Shown here: in pieces, positions 15,195 through 24,029 of the stretch
How the letters are laid out: each line of letters opens with the position of its first letter
Position numbering within the stretch: position 1 is the first letter of the stretch
Assembly: GCA_033856515.1 (NCBI GenBank)
Contig: JAWVEY010000047.1
Coordinates: 83,300-147,299, forward strand
Length of the DNA: 64,000 nucleotides
Reading direction: 5' to 3'
DNA from: JALZKA01 sp033856515
GTDB taxonomy: Bacteria; Actinomycetota; Thermoleophilia; Solirubrobacterales; 70-9
Program-made: the position numbers and the translations under genes
Notes under the pieces: model-generated
Told to the model about the DNA's origin: nothing
Databases searched by the model: none
What the model saw: the letters and a program-made list of their open reading frames with translations, nothing else

Positions 15195-16337
15195 ATGGAC
15201 CTACTCGAATACCAAGGCAAAGAGCTCTTCGCCAAACACGGTGTCCCCACGACCGTGGGCAAGCACGCAGCGACCGTCGATGACGCCGTCGCCGCCGCCG
15301 AGGAGCTCGGCTATCCGTGCGTGGTCAAGGCCCAGGTGGCGATCGGCAAGCGCGGCAAGGCCGGCGGGATCAAGATCGCCTCCAACGTCGATGAGGCACG
15401 TGCCCATTCCGAGGCGATCCTTGGCATGGACATCCGCGGCTTCACCGTGCACGACCTCTGGATCGAGGGCGCGTCTGACATCGCCAACGAGTACTACGCC
15501 TCGATCATCCTCGACCGCTCCGAGAAGAAGCTCATGGTGCTGCTCTCGCGCATGGGCGGGATGGACGTCGAGGAGATCGCCGAGAAGGACCCGAACGCGA
15601 TGGTCAAGCGCCATATCGAGCCCAACTTGGACCTCGACCTGGACCTCGGCCGCGAGCTCGCCCACGAGGCAGGGCTCGACGACGACGTCGTGGACGGAGT
15701 CGCCGAGATGCTCCAAGGCCTCGCGAAGGTCGCCGTCGCAGAGGACGCGACGCTGATCGAGATCAACCCGCTCGTCGTCACCGGCGACCGCAAGGTGATC
15801 GCGCTCGACGCCAAGATCACGATCGACGGCAACTCGATGTTCCGCCACCCCGAGCTGGCCGAGCTCTCTGACTCTTCCGCCGAGGACCCGCAGGAGGCGA
15901 TGGCCAAGGAGCGCGGCCTGACCTACGTAAAGCTCGACGGCAACGTCGGCATTCTCGGCAACGGCGCGGGCCTCTGCATGTCCACGCTCGACGTCGTCGC
16001 CCAGGCGGGCGGCGACCCCGCGAATTTCTTGGACGCCGGCGGCGGCTCGAAGGCCGAGGCGATCGTCGACGCGCTCGAGGTGATCACCTCGGACACGAAG
16101 GTCACCGCCGTGCTCTTCAACATCTTCGGCGGCATCACCCGCTGCGACGAGGTGGCCAAGGGCATCATCGAGGCGACCAACCAGATCGGCCTGACGCTCC
16201 CGCTGGTCGTTCGCCTGGACGGCACCAACTCCGAAGAGGGCCTGAAGCTCCTGGCCGAAGCCGGCCTGGACAACCTCCACAACGAGAAGACGATGCTCGG
16301 CGCAGCCGCGCGCGTAGTGGACCTGGCGAACCCATGA
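15195..16337 (+). CDS. sucC: Succinate-CoA ligase (ADP-forming) subunit beta
   Basis: 380 residues. Forms succinyl-CoA synthetase with SucD in the TCA cycle and carries the ATP-grasp nucleotide site. N-terminus MDLLEYQGKELFAKHGVPT is diagnostic, KAQVAIGKRGKAGGIK is in the ATP-grasp domain, and the C-terminal half has GNGAGLCMSTLD and FNIFGGITRCDEVAKG. No Shine-Dalgarno is evident. TAAGCT (around 15163) and TAAGCG lie upstream, but the promoter is unclear. The TGA stop overlaps the sucD ATG by 4 nt. Confidence 0.97.
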   Translation: MDLLEYQGKELFAKHGVPTTVGKHAATVDDAVAAAEELGYPCVVKAQVAIGKRGKAGGIKIASNVDEARAHSEAILGMDIRGFTVHDLWIEGASDIANEYYASIILDRSEKKLMVLLSRMGGMDVEEIAEKDPNAMVKRHIEPNLDLDLDLGRELAHEAGLDDDVVDGVAEMLQGLAKVAVAEDATLIEINPLVVTGDRKVIALDAKITIDGNSMFRHPELAELSDSSAEDPQEAMAKERGLTYVKLDGNVGILGNGAGLCMSTLDVVAQAGGDPANFLDAGGGSKAEAIVDALEVITSDTKVTAVLFNIFGGITRCDEVAKGIIEATNQIGLTLPLVVRLDGTNSEEGLKLLAEAGLDNLHNEKTMLGAAARVVDLANP

Positions 16338-17206
16338 GCATCATCGTCAACTCCGAGACCAAGCTCGTCGTCTCCGGCCTGACCGGCCGCGAGGGGACCT
16401 TCCACGGCCTTCGCAACCGCGACTACGGCACCGACCTCGTCGCCGGCGTCACGCCTGGCAAGGGCGGACAGGACGTGGACGGCACCCCCGTCTACGACAC
16501 CATCGCCGAGGCTGTCTCCGAGGCCGGCGCGAACACCTCGATGGTCTTTGTCCCGGCGCGCTTCGCCGCGGCCGCGATCGACGAGGCGATCGACTCCGGC
16601 GTCCACACCGTCATCGCGATCACCGAGGGCATACCGGTCCACGACATGCTGAAGACCTACTGGAAGGCCCGCGAGGCGGGCGTCCGGCTGATCGGCCCCA
16701 ACTGCCCCGGCGTCCTGAGCCCCGGTGAGGCGAACGTGGGGATCATTCCCGCGCAGTTCTTCGACCCGGGCCCGATCGGCGTCGTCTCGAAGTCGGGCAC
16801 GCTGACCTACCAGATCGGCAACGAGCTGAAGCAGGCCGGCGCGGGCAACTCGTCCATCGTGGGCATCGGCGGCGACCCCATCGTCGGCTCGGACTTCATC
16901 GACATCCTCACCCTGTTCGAGGAGGACGACGCCACCGAGCTGATCGTGATGGTCGGCGAGATCGGCGGCGATGCCGAGGAGCGCGCAGCCGAGTTCATCG
17001 CCGAGCGCATCTCGAAGCCGGTCGTCGGCTACATCGCCGGCTTCACCGCACCGCCCGGCAAGCAGATGGGCCACGCGGGAGCGATCATCTCCGGTTCATC
17101 GGGCACCGCCCAGGCAAAGAAGGACGCACTCGAAGCAAAGGGCGTACGGGTCGGCACCTCGCCGACCGAAGCGGCCCAGATCGCCGTCGAAGTCCTGAGC
17201 GCCTAA
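16334..17206 (+). CDS. sucD: Succinate-CoA ligase subunit alpha
   Basis: 290 residues, standard length. Binds CoA and carries the phosphohistidine: the active-site His is in KQMGHAGAIISGSSGTAQAK. The N-terminal CoA domain starts SIIVNSETKLVVSGLTGREG, and GPNCPGVLSPGEANVGI is conserved. Starts inside the sucC stop (ATGA), giving tight coupling for a 1:1 complex. The gene is followed by a family I palindrome and a terminator-like hairpin. Confidence 0.97.
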   Translation: MSIIVNSETKLVVSGLTGREGTFHGLRNRDYGTDLVAGVTPGKGGQDVDGTPVYDTIAEAVSEAGANTSMVFVPARFAAAAIDEAIDSGVHTVIAITEGIPVHDMLKTYWKAREAGVRLIGPNCPGVLSPGEANVGIIPAQFFDPGPIGVVSKSGTLTYQIGNELKQAGAGNSSIVGIGGDPIVGSDFIDILTLFEEDDATELIVMVGEIGGDAEERAAEFIAERISKPVVGYIAGFTAPPGKQMGHAGAIISGSSGTAQAKKDALEAKGVRVGTSPTEAAQIAVEVLSA

Positions 17207-17212
17207 GAACCC

Positions 17213-17225
17213 GGTGCCTGGCACC
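17213..17225. repeat. 13-nt palindrome, family I (single unit)
   Basis: GGTGCCTGGCACC, 6 nt after the sucD stop. Only one 13-nt unit is present here, unlike the double units at 522, 4190 and 28144. Confidence 0.7.
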
Positions 17226-17250
17226 AAGGGGGTGGGGTGTTCACCCTCTT
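17226..17250 (+). terminator. Terminator-like hairpin after sucCD
   Basis: AAGGGGGTG pairs with CACCCTCTT (9 bp including one G-U) around a 7-nt loop. A G-run rather than a T-run follows, so it is not a classical intrinsic terminator. Position between sucD and the next gene supports an end-of-operon role. Confidence 0.4.
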
Positions 17251-17295
17251 GGGGGGTTGACTTGGGGCCTTGCAACCGTGAGTGTGGGCAGGCTG

Positions 17296-20200
17296 ATGAT
17301 TGGTCGGAGGGAAACCGCACTCAGGATGGCGCTTGCGTTCGCCGCGATCGTCGCGGCGTTATTGGTGCTCGGGGTCCCGGCGGCGCAGGCCCAGAACCCA
17401 CAGGCGCCCGTCGACGTTGGGCTCACGATCTCTGACAATCCGGATCCGGTCGCGACCAACGACCCGAACTTCCAGTACCAGTTCCAGGTCCAAAACTTCA
17501 CCTCGACCAACATCGCTTACGCCGTCGAGGTCGTGTTCGACATTCCGCACCACGTCTCGCTTCCATCGATCCCGGGCGGCTGCTACCAGCCAGCCGGGGA
17601 CAAGTTGGTCTGCACCATGGGAAGCATCGAACCTTTTGGCATCAGATCCCGGAACATCCCCGTCAAGCACCTTCTGAACGGCCCGATCAACTTCCAAGGG
17701 ACTGTGAATTCCGGCATCCAGGCCGACCCGGTTCCCGGGAACAACACCGATTTCGAGACGACGACCGTGACCGGCACTCAGGCCCCGAGCTGGACGGTTT
17801 CCGTCAACCGGGTCGGCCCAGGCACGGTCAGGGGCCACGGGATCAGCTGCGGCATCGACTTCAATCCGGGCCTTGATTGCGAAGAGCCCTTCTCCGAGGG
17901 TGGGACGGCAACCCTGCGGGCGAATGACGCCGAGAACTTCGTCGCCTGGGGCGGCGATTGCGCGTTCGCCGGCACCAACACCGTCTGCTCCCTGCCGGTA
18001 ACCGGAAACATGAACGTTGACGCAACTTTCGTCGCGTCGCAGCCCCCGTCTGCGGGCTTCCACATCGACCGTGAGACCGGAGAGCCTCGGGAGATGGTCA
18101 TGTTCGACGCCTCCTCCGTCATCAATGCCACCACGATCTCCTACCAGATGGACCCGCCCGGCCCGGGCGGCTTCAAGGGAGGTTTCACCACGAGCGGGTT
18201 GTCGCCGTACACAGGGATGCGGCTCACCGACCCCGGTACGTACTCGATCAAGCAGACAGTCACCGGGCCGGGGGGTGCCGCGACCGTCATCAAGGACGTC
18301 ACGATCGACGGAAGTACGAACTTCCTCGGAAAGCCTCCGCCCAGCGTCAGCTTCTCTGCCGGAGACGAGGCGCTCATCCAACCCAGCGTCGCGAGCACTC
18401 AAACGTGCGCCATCAACGGACAGCTCGTGGTCGGGCTCGCCGAGGCGCAAGGCTGCTTCTTTCATGCGGCGCAACCGGAAGACCTGCCGGCGCCGGAGCG
18501 AGACGTGGCAGACGAGAACTGGTCCCTGAACCTGCTGTTCGCGTCTCTTAACCAACCGGAGTGTCAAAACCAGGACGACCTTCCGGCGGCGTGCGCCGAG
18601 GCGGCCGCGAAGCAAGGCGTTGACATCTACTACACGCGCGGGACGATGATGCTCAACGGGATGAAGGTGACTCCCGCAGCCGGCGCCGCGGTCGTGTTCT
18701 ACCCCGCTATCGGAAAGGTGGTCTCTTCGGACGCAAAGATCACCTTCGAGGGTGAGGAATTCCCCGCGTTCCCCGCCCACACCGGCGAGCTCAACCTCGA
18801 CGTGGGGATAAGCGACTTCACGACCACGAGGAAGGCACTCCCACTCTTCACCTTTAAGGGCACCGACCTGCCGGACATCGGCGGCTTCAAGATCGACGGT
18901 GACATCAGCATCGCGCTCGCCCAGGAAGGGGCGCGCCGTTTCTCTGAGCTCGCGGTGAACATGAAACTGCCCGAGCAGTTCGCGACCTCGGCTGACACCC
19001 GGCCTTCGGGCGGCGTCAAGCTGCAGGCAACCAACGCCGAGGGCATCGTCCTCTCGGACATCGTCATCGACGTCCCCGAAGCGTTCCTCGGCAGCGTGCG
19101 GATGACCGACCTCAACTTCACCTACAAGCGGGGCGGCGAGGTCCCGCCCACCGCGGATCCTGAGTGCACGAGAAAGTGGTGGAAGGCGAGGGGGGAGATT
19201 TACATCCTTCCGGAAGGTGACGAGGACGGCAACGGGTTGGACATGAATCCGCCACCTAACCGCGAGGGTGTCGCCTTCTGCGCGGGCACCTTCCACAGCG
19301 CCGGCGGCGAGTTCAACTTCTCGGACGCGACGGCTCCCCAAATCTTCCCGGGCGTCCTCCTCAAGGCACTCGCGTTCAACATGCAGCTCGACCCGGCGGT
19401 GTTCTCAGGGAGTGGCCGCATTGAGTCCGGCAAGATCGTCACGGCCTCGGGCGGGCTACTGGTCGCCTTCGCACGGCCCGAGGCCCCCTACACCATCAAG
19501 GCCGAAGACGGCGGCGGCACCATGGACTTGCTGGACGGCCACGTCCTGAAGTCCACATCGTTCGCTCTGGGCGGCGACGTCGCCGTGATCCTCCCGGGAG
19601 ATGGACCAGACGATCCCGGGCTCGCCCTGGCCAACGCCTCTTTCCTTTACAGCTACCCCGACTACGTCAAGGCCGACGGCCTGGTCCGGATCGACACCTT
19701 CCTCTACACGATCGAGGCCTTCGGCGGCTTCCAGGCGAACGCATTCACCCGCAAGTTCGACGCGTTCGTCGGCGGCAACGTGTGCCTCGCGGGCGGGATC
19801 TCGATCGAGGGCTATTCCGGCTGCGTGGGCGGCGAGGCCAGGGTCTCGAGCAAGGGAACGTCCGTCTGCCTGATCCTCATCGACGATGGGTTTGAGCCCG
19901 GCATCGGCTACGCCTGGGGCGACACCCTCCCGCACATCTTCAACGGCATCTCCGACGGCTGCAAGCCAAGCCAGTACTGGGAGACGGATATCAAGCCACC
20001 CTCGGCACGGGCGCTGGCAGGTGTCGAGCACTCCGACGTGGCCCTCCGAGGCGGCGCCGAACCGGTCTCGTTCACCGTGAAGCCCGGCGATGAGACGAAG
20101 AACGTCGAGCTCCATGGCGTCGGCGGCGCGCCGGCGGTCGAGATCGAGGCGCCCAACGGCGAGACGATCACGACCGTCCCGAACGAAATGCAGATCGGCG

Positions 20201-20952
20201 ATCACCTCCAGACCCTGGCCTGGGAGGAATACGACTACACCTGGATCAGCGTCACCAACGGTGAGCCCGGCGAGTACGTCGTCACGCCGCTGCCGGGCTC
20301 GGTCCCATTCAAGAACTCGATGTTCGAGACACGGCCGACCCCGGACGAGGGCATCACCGCCACGGTCGAGCAAAGCCGCCGCGGCGGAGGCGAGCAGGTG
20401 CTCCGCTACGACGTCGGCGAGGACCCCGGTCAGAAGGTGACCTTCATCGAGCGCAGCGATGGCATCTGGAACGAGCTTGGGACGGCGACTGAGGGCAAGG
20501 GGACGATCCCGTTCACCCCAGGCCCCGCACTTGAGGGCGACCGCGAGATCGTCGCCCAGTACGACATCAACGGCATCCCCGGCCCCGTCGAGGTCTTGGA
20601 CGTCTACGACGCACCGCCACCGCCCACGGCCGATGAGGCGAGCGGCGTAAAGGTCAAGAGGAAGGGCAAGAAGCTCACGATCAAGTGGGCGAAGGTCACG
20701 GACGCCACCGAGTACGCAGTCGTCGTCTCCCAAGACAACGGGATCCAGAAGTCCAAGACCATCCCGGCGAAGAAGCGCTCCCTGAAGGTCGGCGGCATCC
20801 CGCCGACCGAGGGCGGCACCGTCGCCGTGTCCGGCATCGGCCCGCTCCTCGACGTCGGCACAGAAGACACCGCGACCTTCAAGGCGATCAAGAAGAAGCC
20901 CGACCGCCGCATCCCCTTCTCGAAGCTCGGCCAGGGCGGCCCGGAGCTCTAA
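17296..20952 (+). CDS. Very large secreted multi-domain protein
   Basis: 1218 residues. Signal peptide MIGRRETALRMALAFAAIVA to AQAQ. Domain order by eye: a DUF11-like adhesion module (VDVGLTISDNPDPVATNDPN); a bacterial repeat module with paired Cys (GTVRGHGISCGIDFNPGLDC to FVAWGGDCAF); a PKD/Ig-like segment (PPSAGFHIDRETGEPREMVM); a long beta-rich centre rich in Asp/Gly; and a C-terminal fibronectin-III-like domain (VKVKRKGKKLTIKWAKVTDA). No LPxTG sorting signal or catalytic motif seen. Probably a cell-surface or released structural protein. ATG 17296 was chosen to keep the full signal peptide; ATG 17326 and several GTGs are alternatives. Confidence 0.7.
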   Translation: MIGRRETALRMALAFAAIVAALLVLGVPAAQAQNPQAPVDVGLTISDNPDPVATNDPNFQYQFQVQNFTSTNIAYAVEVVFDIPHHVSLPSIPGGCYQPAGDKLVCTMGSIEPFGIRSRNIPVKHLLNGPINFQGTVNSGIQADPVPGNNTDFETTTVTGTQAPSWTVSVNRVGPGTVRGHGISCGIDFNPGLDCEEPFSEGGTATLRANDAENFVAWGGDCAFAGTNTVCSLPVTGNMNVDATFVASQPPSAGFHIDRETGEPREMVMFDASSVINATTISYQMDPPGPGGFKGGFTTSGLSPYTGMRLTDPGTYSIKQTVTGPGGAATVIKDVTIDGSTNFLGKPPPSVSFSAGDEALIQPSVASTQTCAINGQLVVGLAEAQGCFFHAAQPEDLPAPERDVADENWSLNLLFASLNQPECQNQDDLPAACAEAAAKQGVDIYYTRGTMMLNGMKVTPAAGAAVVFYPAIGKVVSSDAKITFEGEEFPAFPAHTGELNLDVGISDFTTTRKALPLFTFKGTDLPDIGGFKIDGDISIALAQEGARRFSELAVNMKLPEQFATSADTRPSGGVKLQATNAEGIVLSDIVIDVPEAFLGSVRMTDLNFTYKRGGEVPPTADPECTRKWWKARGEIYILPEGDEDGNGLDMNPPPNREGVAFCAGTFHSAGGEFNFSDATAPQIFPGVLLKALAFNMQLDPAVFSGSGRIESGKIVTASGGLLVAFARPEAPYTIKAEDGGGTMDLLDGHVLKSTSFALGGDVAVILPGDGPDDPGLALANASFLYSYPDYVKADGLVRIDTFLYTIEAFGGFQANAFTRKFDAFVGGNVCLAGGISIEGYSGCVGGEARVSSKGTSVCLILIDDGFEPGIGYAWGDTLPHIFNGISDGCKPSQYWETDIKPPSARALAGVEHSDVALRGGAEPVSFTVKPGDETKNVELHGVGGAPAVEIEAPNGETITTVPNEMQIGDHLQTLAWEEYDYTWISVTNGEPGEYVVTPLPGSVPFKNSMFETRPTPDEGITATVEQSRRGGGEQVLRYDVGEDPGQKVTFIERSDGIWNELGTATEGKGTIPFTPGPALEGDREIVAQYDINGIPGPVEVLDVYDAPPPPTADEASGVKVKRKGKKLTIKWAKVTDATEYAVVVSQDNGIQKSKTIPAKKRSLKVGGIPPTEGGTVAVSGIGPLLDVGTEDTATFKAIKKKPDRRIPFSKLGQGGPEL

Positions 20953-20961
20953 GCCCCCTCG

Positions 20962-20967
20962 TAGACT
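20962..20967 (+). promoter_or_regulatory. Candidate -10 box for the aminotransferase gene
   Basis: TAGACT, 9 nt before ATG 20977. The upstream gene ends at 20952, so the box lies wholly in the 24-bp spacer. Confidence 0.4.
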
Positions 20968-20976
20968 CGGCGGCCC

Positions 20977-22071
20977 ATGGCCGACGACGTCATCTCATTC
21001 GCCCGCGGCGCTCCCAGCGCCGACATCCTGCCCGCCGAAGCCGTCCGCGAGGCCGCGGTGATCGCGCTCGAAAACGATTGGAAGCGCGCGCTCTCTTACG
21101 GGACCGGCAAGGGCCATCCCGGCCTGGCGGACTGGGTGGCAGGTCTCCACGGGCTCGATTCCTCGCAGGTCATGGTCACGAACGGATCGATGGAAGCGGC
21201 GGCGTTCGTGTTCCAGCACCTGCTGAAGCGCGGCGACCGCGTGATCGTCGAGCAGCCCTCATACGATCGCACGCTGCTCTTGCTGGAACGAGCCGGAGTC
21301 GAATTCGTCCCGGTTCCGCTCGAGTCCGACGGCGTGGACGTCGCAGCGGTTGAGGCGGCGCTCGCCGAGGGGCCCGTGAAGCTCGCCCACATCATCCCCA
21401 ACTTCCACAACCCGGCCGGCTGCACCCTCTCCGACGCAAAGCGAACCCGGCTGGTCGAGCTCGCGGCCGAGCATGACTTCATCCTGTTCGAGGACGACCC
21501 CTACCGGCTCATCTCCTTCGGCTCTGAGCAACACGAGACGATGCTTTCGATGGACAGCGCCGGCAAGGTCATCCATGCTTCCTCCTTCTCGAAGACGGTC
21601 AGCCCCGGCGTTCGCGTCGGCTACCTGGCGGGCGAGCCCGAGCAGATCGCGTTCCTGGCCAAGCGCGCCGGCGAGACCTACATCTCGCCGAACATGCTGG
21701 CCGAGTCGATCGTGTTCGCGCTGTGCGAGTCGGGCGGACTGAAACAGAACGTCGAGGTGGTGAACGCGGCGCTCCGCAACCGCCGCGACGCGCTGGTCGA
21801 GGCGCTTTCCGAGCACATCCCCGAGGCGGACTTCGTTGTCCCCGAGGGCGGCTACTTCCTGTGGCTCACCCTGGACGACGACGTAGACACTCCAACGCTG
21901 CTGGAGGCGGCCGCGAAGGAGGGCGCCCCATTCGTCGCCGGCCCGGATTTCCTGCTCGAGGGTGGCCACAACGCGCTGCGGCTTTCGTTCGCAAGCGTGC
22001 CTGCGGATCGCGTCGCCGAGGGCGTGGCCCGCATCGCCAAGGCGCTCGACGGCATTCGTGCCGCTGTGTAG
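20977..22071 (+). CDS. PLP-dependent aminotransferase (class I/II, LysN/MocR-domain type)
   Basis: 364 residues. Transfers amino groups using pyridoxal phosphate. The Schiff-base Lys is in SSFSKTVSPGVRVGY, PNFHNPAGCTLS holds the Asn-Pro of the substrate/cofactor site, and FEDDPYRLISF contributes the PLP-binding Asp and Tyr. Resembles the 2-aminoadipate/valine-pyruvate group. No GntR-type HTH is fused, so it is an enzyme rather than a MocR regulator. Amino-acid substrate unknown. The next gene, a kinase, follows after 59 bp with its own ribosome site. Confidence 0.88.
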   Translation: MADDVISFARGAPSADILPAEAVREAAVIALENDWKRALSYGTGKGHPGLADWVAGLHGLDSSQVMVTNGSMEAAAFVFQHLLKRGDRVIVEQPSYDRTLLLLERAGVEFVPVPLESDGVDVAAVEAALAEGPVKLAHIIPNFHNPAGCTLSDAKRTRLVELAAEHDFILFEDDPYRLISFGSEQHETMLSMDSAGKVIHASSFSKTVSPGVRVGYLAGEPEQIAFLAKRAGETYISPNMLAESIVFALCESGGLKQNVEVVNAALRNRRDALVEALSEHIPEADFVVPEGGYFLWLTLDDDVDTPTLLEAAAKEGAPFVAGPDFLLEGGHNALRLSFASVPADRVAEGVARIAKALDGIRAAV

Positions 22072-22130
22072 TTCCGTCGCGCCGAGGCTCTACAGAACGT
22101 AAGCTTGCATCAGGAGGTGCAACGGAGGGC

Positions 22131-24020
22131 ATGATCGAGGCTGGGACCAGCGTCGCGGGGTACCGCGTCCTCAGGATGATCGGACGGGGAGGAATGGGCG
22201 TCGTCTATGAGGCCGTCCAAACCTCGCTCGACCGGCGCGTCGCGCTGAAGGTCCTGAGGCCGGAGCTTGCCGACGACCCCGACTTCGTCGATCGCTTCCG
22301 CCGCGAGGGAAGGCTTCAGGCCTCGATCGAGCACCCGCACGTCCTGGACGTCTACGAGGTCGGGGAGTCGGAGCACGGCCTGTTCATGTCGATGCGCCTC
22401 GTCTCCGGCCAGACCCTGCTCGACCTCCTTCGTGACGGCGAGCTTGGCGCCGAGCGCAGCCTCAACCTGCTCGACCAGGTCACCGACGCGCTCGACGCAG
22501 CGCACGCGGCGTCGCTGATCCACCGTGACGTCAAGCCGCAGAACGTCCTCGTCGACGAGGACGACCATGCTTATCTCGCGGACTTCGGCCTGACCCGGGG
22601 CGGCACCGAGACGACCATCGCCACCTCCGGGCCGATGCTCGGCTCGGTCGCGTATGTGGCGCCGGAGATCGTGCGGGGCGAGGAGCCCACCCCAGCCTCC
22701 GACCGGTACTCGTTCGCCGCCACGATCTTTCACTGCCTGACCGGCGACGTCGTCTATCCGCTCGGCTCGGACGCCGCCATCCTCTACGCGCATGCGACCG
22801 AGCCGCCGCCGAGCGCCACTCAGCGCAGGCCCGAGCTTCCGGATGCGCTCGACTCGGTCTTCGGCGCCGCCCTCGCGAAGCAGCCCGACGAGCGCCCACG
22901 GACCGCGCGGTCCATCACCCGAGCCGTTCGCGATGCGTTGGGACCCCGCGCGGAGGACCTTGGTTCTCCGCAGATCGTCGGCCCGTTGGAGATGGTCCGC
23001 GACTCGACCCCAAACGCGCCGGCGTCCTCGTCGTCGCGGCCATGGGCCAGGGTCGCAGCGGCCACGTGTGTGGTGATCGTGGCGATGGCACTGGCGGCGG
23101 CAGCCGCGCTTTCTCTCGACGACGACACCGACGCGGCCACTTCAAGTTCCGGCCCCGTGGTGGCGCTTCCTGTAATCGCGGAAGGCGCCGAGCCGCTCGG
23201 CAGCGACCTGGCGGGACCTTTCGACTCGGTGGATTGCCGCGGCGATACGGCTTCGTCCGCATCGGTGCCGTGCTCGGTCGTCCAGTCGGAGCTCCCTGGG
23301 ACGACGCTCTTGGCCCCTGCGGACGGCGCGATCGTCGGCTGGACCGTCATGGGAGCCGAGGGAGAGCTCGCACTCGACGTGATCCGGCCCCGAGGCGCGG
23401 ACACCGTGCGGGTCGAGCGCTCCCAGTGGGAGGTCGCGGGGAACACCGGCCCGAATCGCTTCGAAACCGCGCTCCGAGTCGAGGCCGGCGATCAGATCGG
23501 CGTCCAGCTGGGCCCGGGTGCCTCGATCGGCGTAAAGGGAACCGAGGGCGCGACAACGCAGAGATGGTTCGAGCCGGCGGGCGGCGCCTACGGAGCGCCG
23601 GACAAGGACACGGGGACCGGCTTCGACAATGAAGTGGCTCTGCGAGCCGAGTTCGTTCCCGGCGAAAGCGTGCCGACGTTGAAGAGCCTTACCGGTGCCG
23701 CCGCGGCGAATGCACCCGACGGGAAGGTCAGGGACAGCTCGATCGTCCAGATCGACGAGCCTAAGCCCCAACGCCTGCGGTTCGAGCTCGTCGAGGCCGA
23801 CGGCCGAGTTGTGCTGGACGTCCTCGACGGGGACGAGAGAACGCTCCGGGTCTTCATCACGGGTCTCGAGCCCGGAGGCATCCCGGTCGAGCTCAAGACT
23901 TTCGACTACCCGGGGGAGACGTTCGCCGAGGCAGACGTCTGGTGGGTGAACCCGAGCAGCGGGCGAATGATCTTTCACTTCTTGACCCTGGGCAGGGACA
24001 ACCTCGAGTTCTCGGGGTAG
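22131..24020 (+). CDS. Receptor-type Ser/Thr protein kinase (PknB family)
   Basis: 629 residues. The kinase domain (about 1-270) has GRGGMGVVYEA (18-28), catalytic Lys40 in VALKVL, IHRDVKPQNVLV, LADFGLTRGG and SVAYVAPE, so all catalytic motifs are intact. One transmembrane helix (RVAAATCVVIVAMALAAAAA, about 305-325) separates it from an extracytoplasmic part with a Cys pair (VDCRGDTASSASVPCSVVQS) and a beta-rich fold, presumably a sensor. GGAGGG precedes ATG 22131. Followed after 9 bp by a pseudokinase carrying a related outer domain, then an FHA protein. Confidence 0.9.
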   Translation: MIEAGTSVAGYRVLRMIGRGGMGVVYEAVQTSLDRRVALKVLRPELADDPDFVDRFRREGRLQASIEHPHVLDVYEVGESEHGLFMSMRLVSGQTLLDLLRDGELGAERSLNLLDQVTDALDAAHAASLIHRDVKPQNVLVDEDDHAYLADFGLTRGGTETTIATSGPMLGSVAYVAPEIVRGEEPTPASDRYSFAATIFHCLTGDVVYPLGSDAAILYAHATEPPPSATQRRPELPDALDSVFGAALAKQPDERPRTARSITRAVRDALGPRAEDLGSPQIVGPLEMVRDSTPNAPASSSSRPWARVAAATCVVIVAMALAAAAALSLDDDTDAATSSSGPVVALPVIAEGAEPLGSDLAGPFDSVDCRGDTASSASVPCSVVQSELPGTTLLAPADGAIVGWTVMGAEGELALDVIRPRGADTVRVERSQWEVAGNTGPNRFETALRVEAGDQIGVQLGPGASIGVKGTEGATTQRWFEPAGGAYGAPDKDTGTGFDNEVALRAEFVPGESVPTLKSLTGAAAANAPDGKVRDSSIVQIDEPKPQRLRFELVEADGRVVLDVLDGDERTLRVFITGLEPGGIPVELKTFDYPGETFAEADVWWVNPSSGRMIFHFLTLGRDNLEFSG

Positions 24021-24029
24021 GCGCTCCCC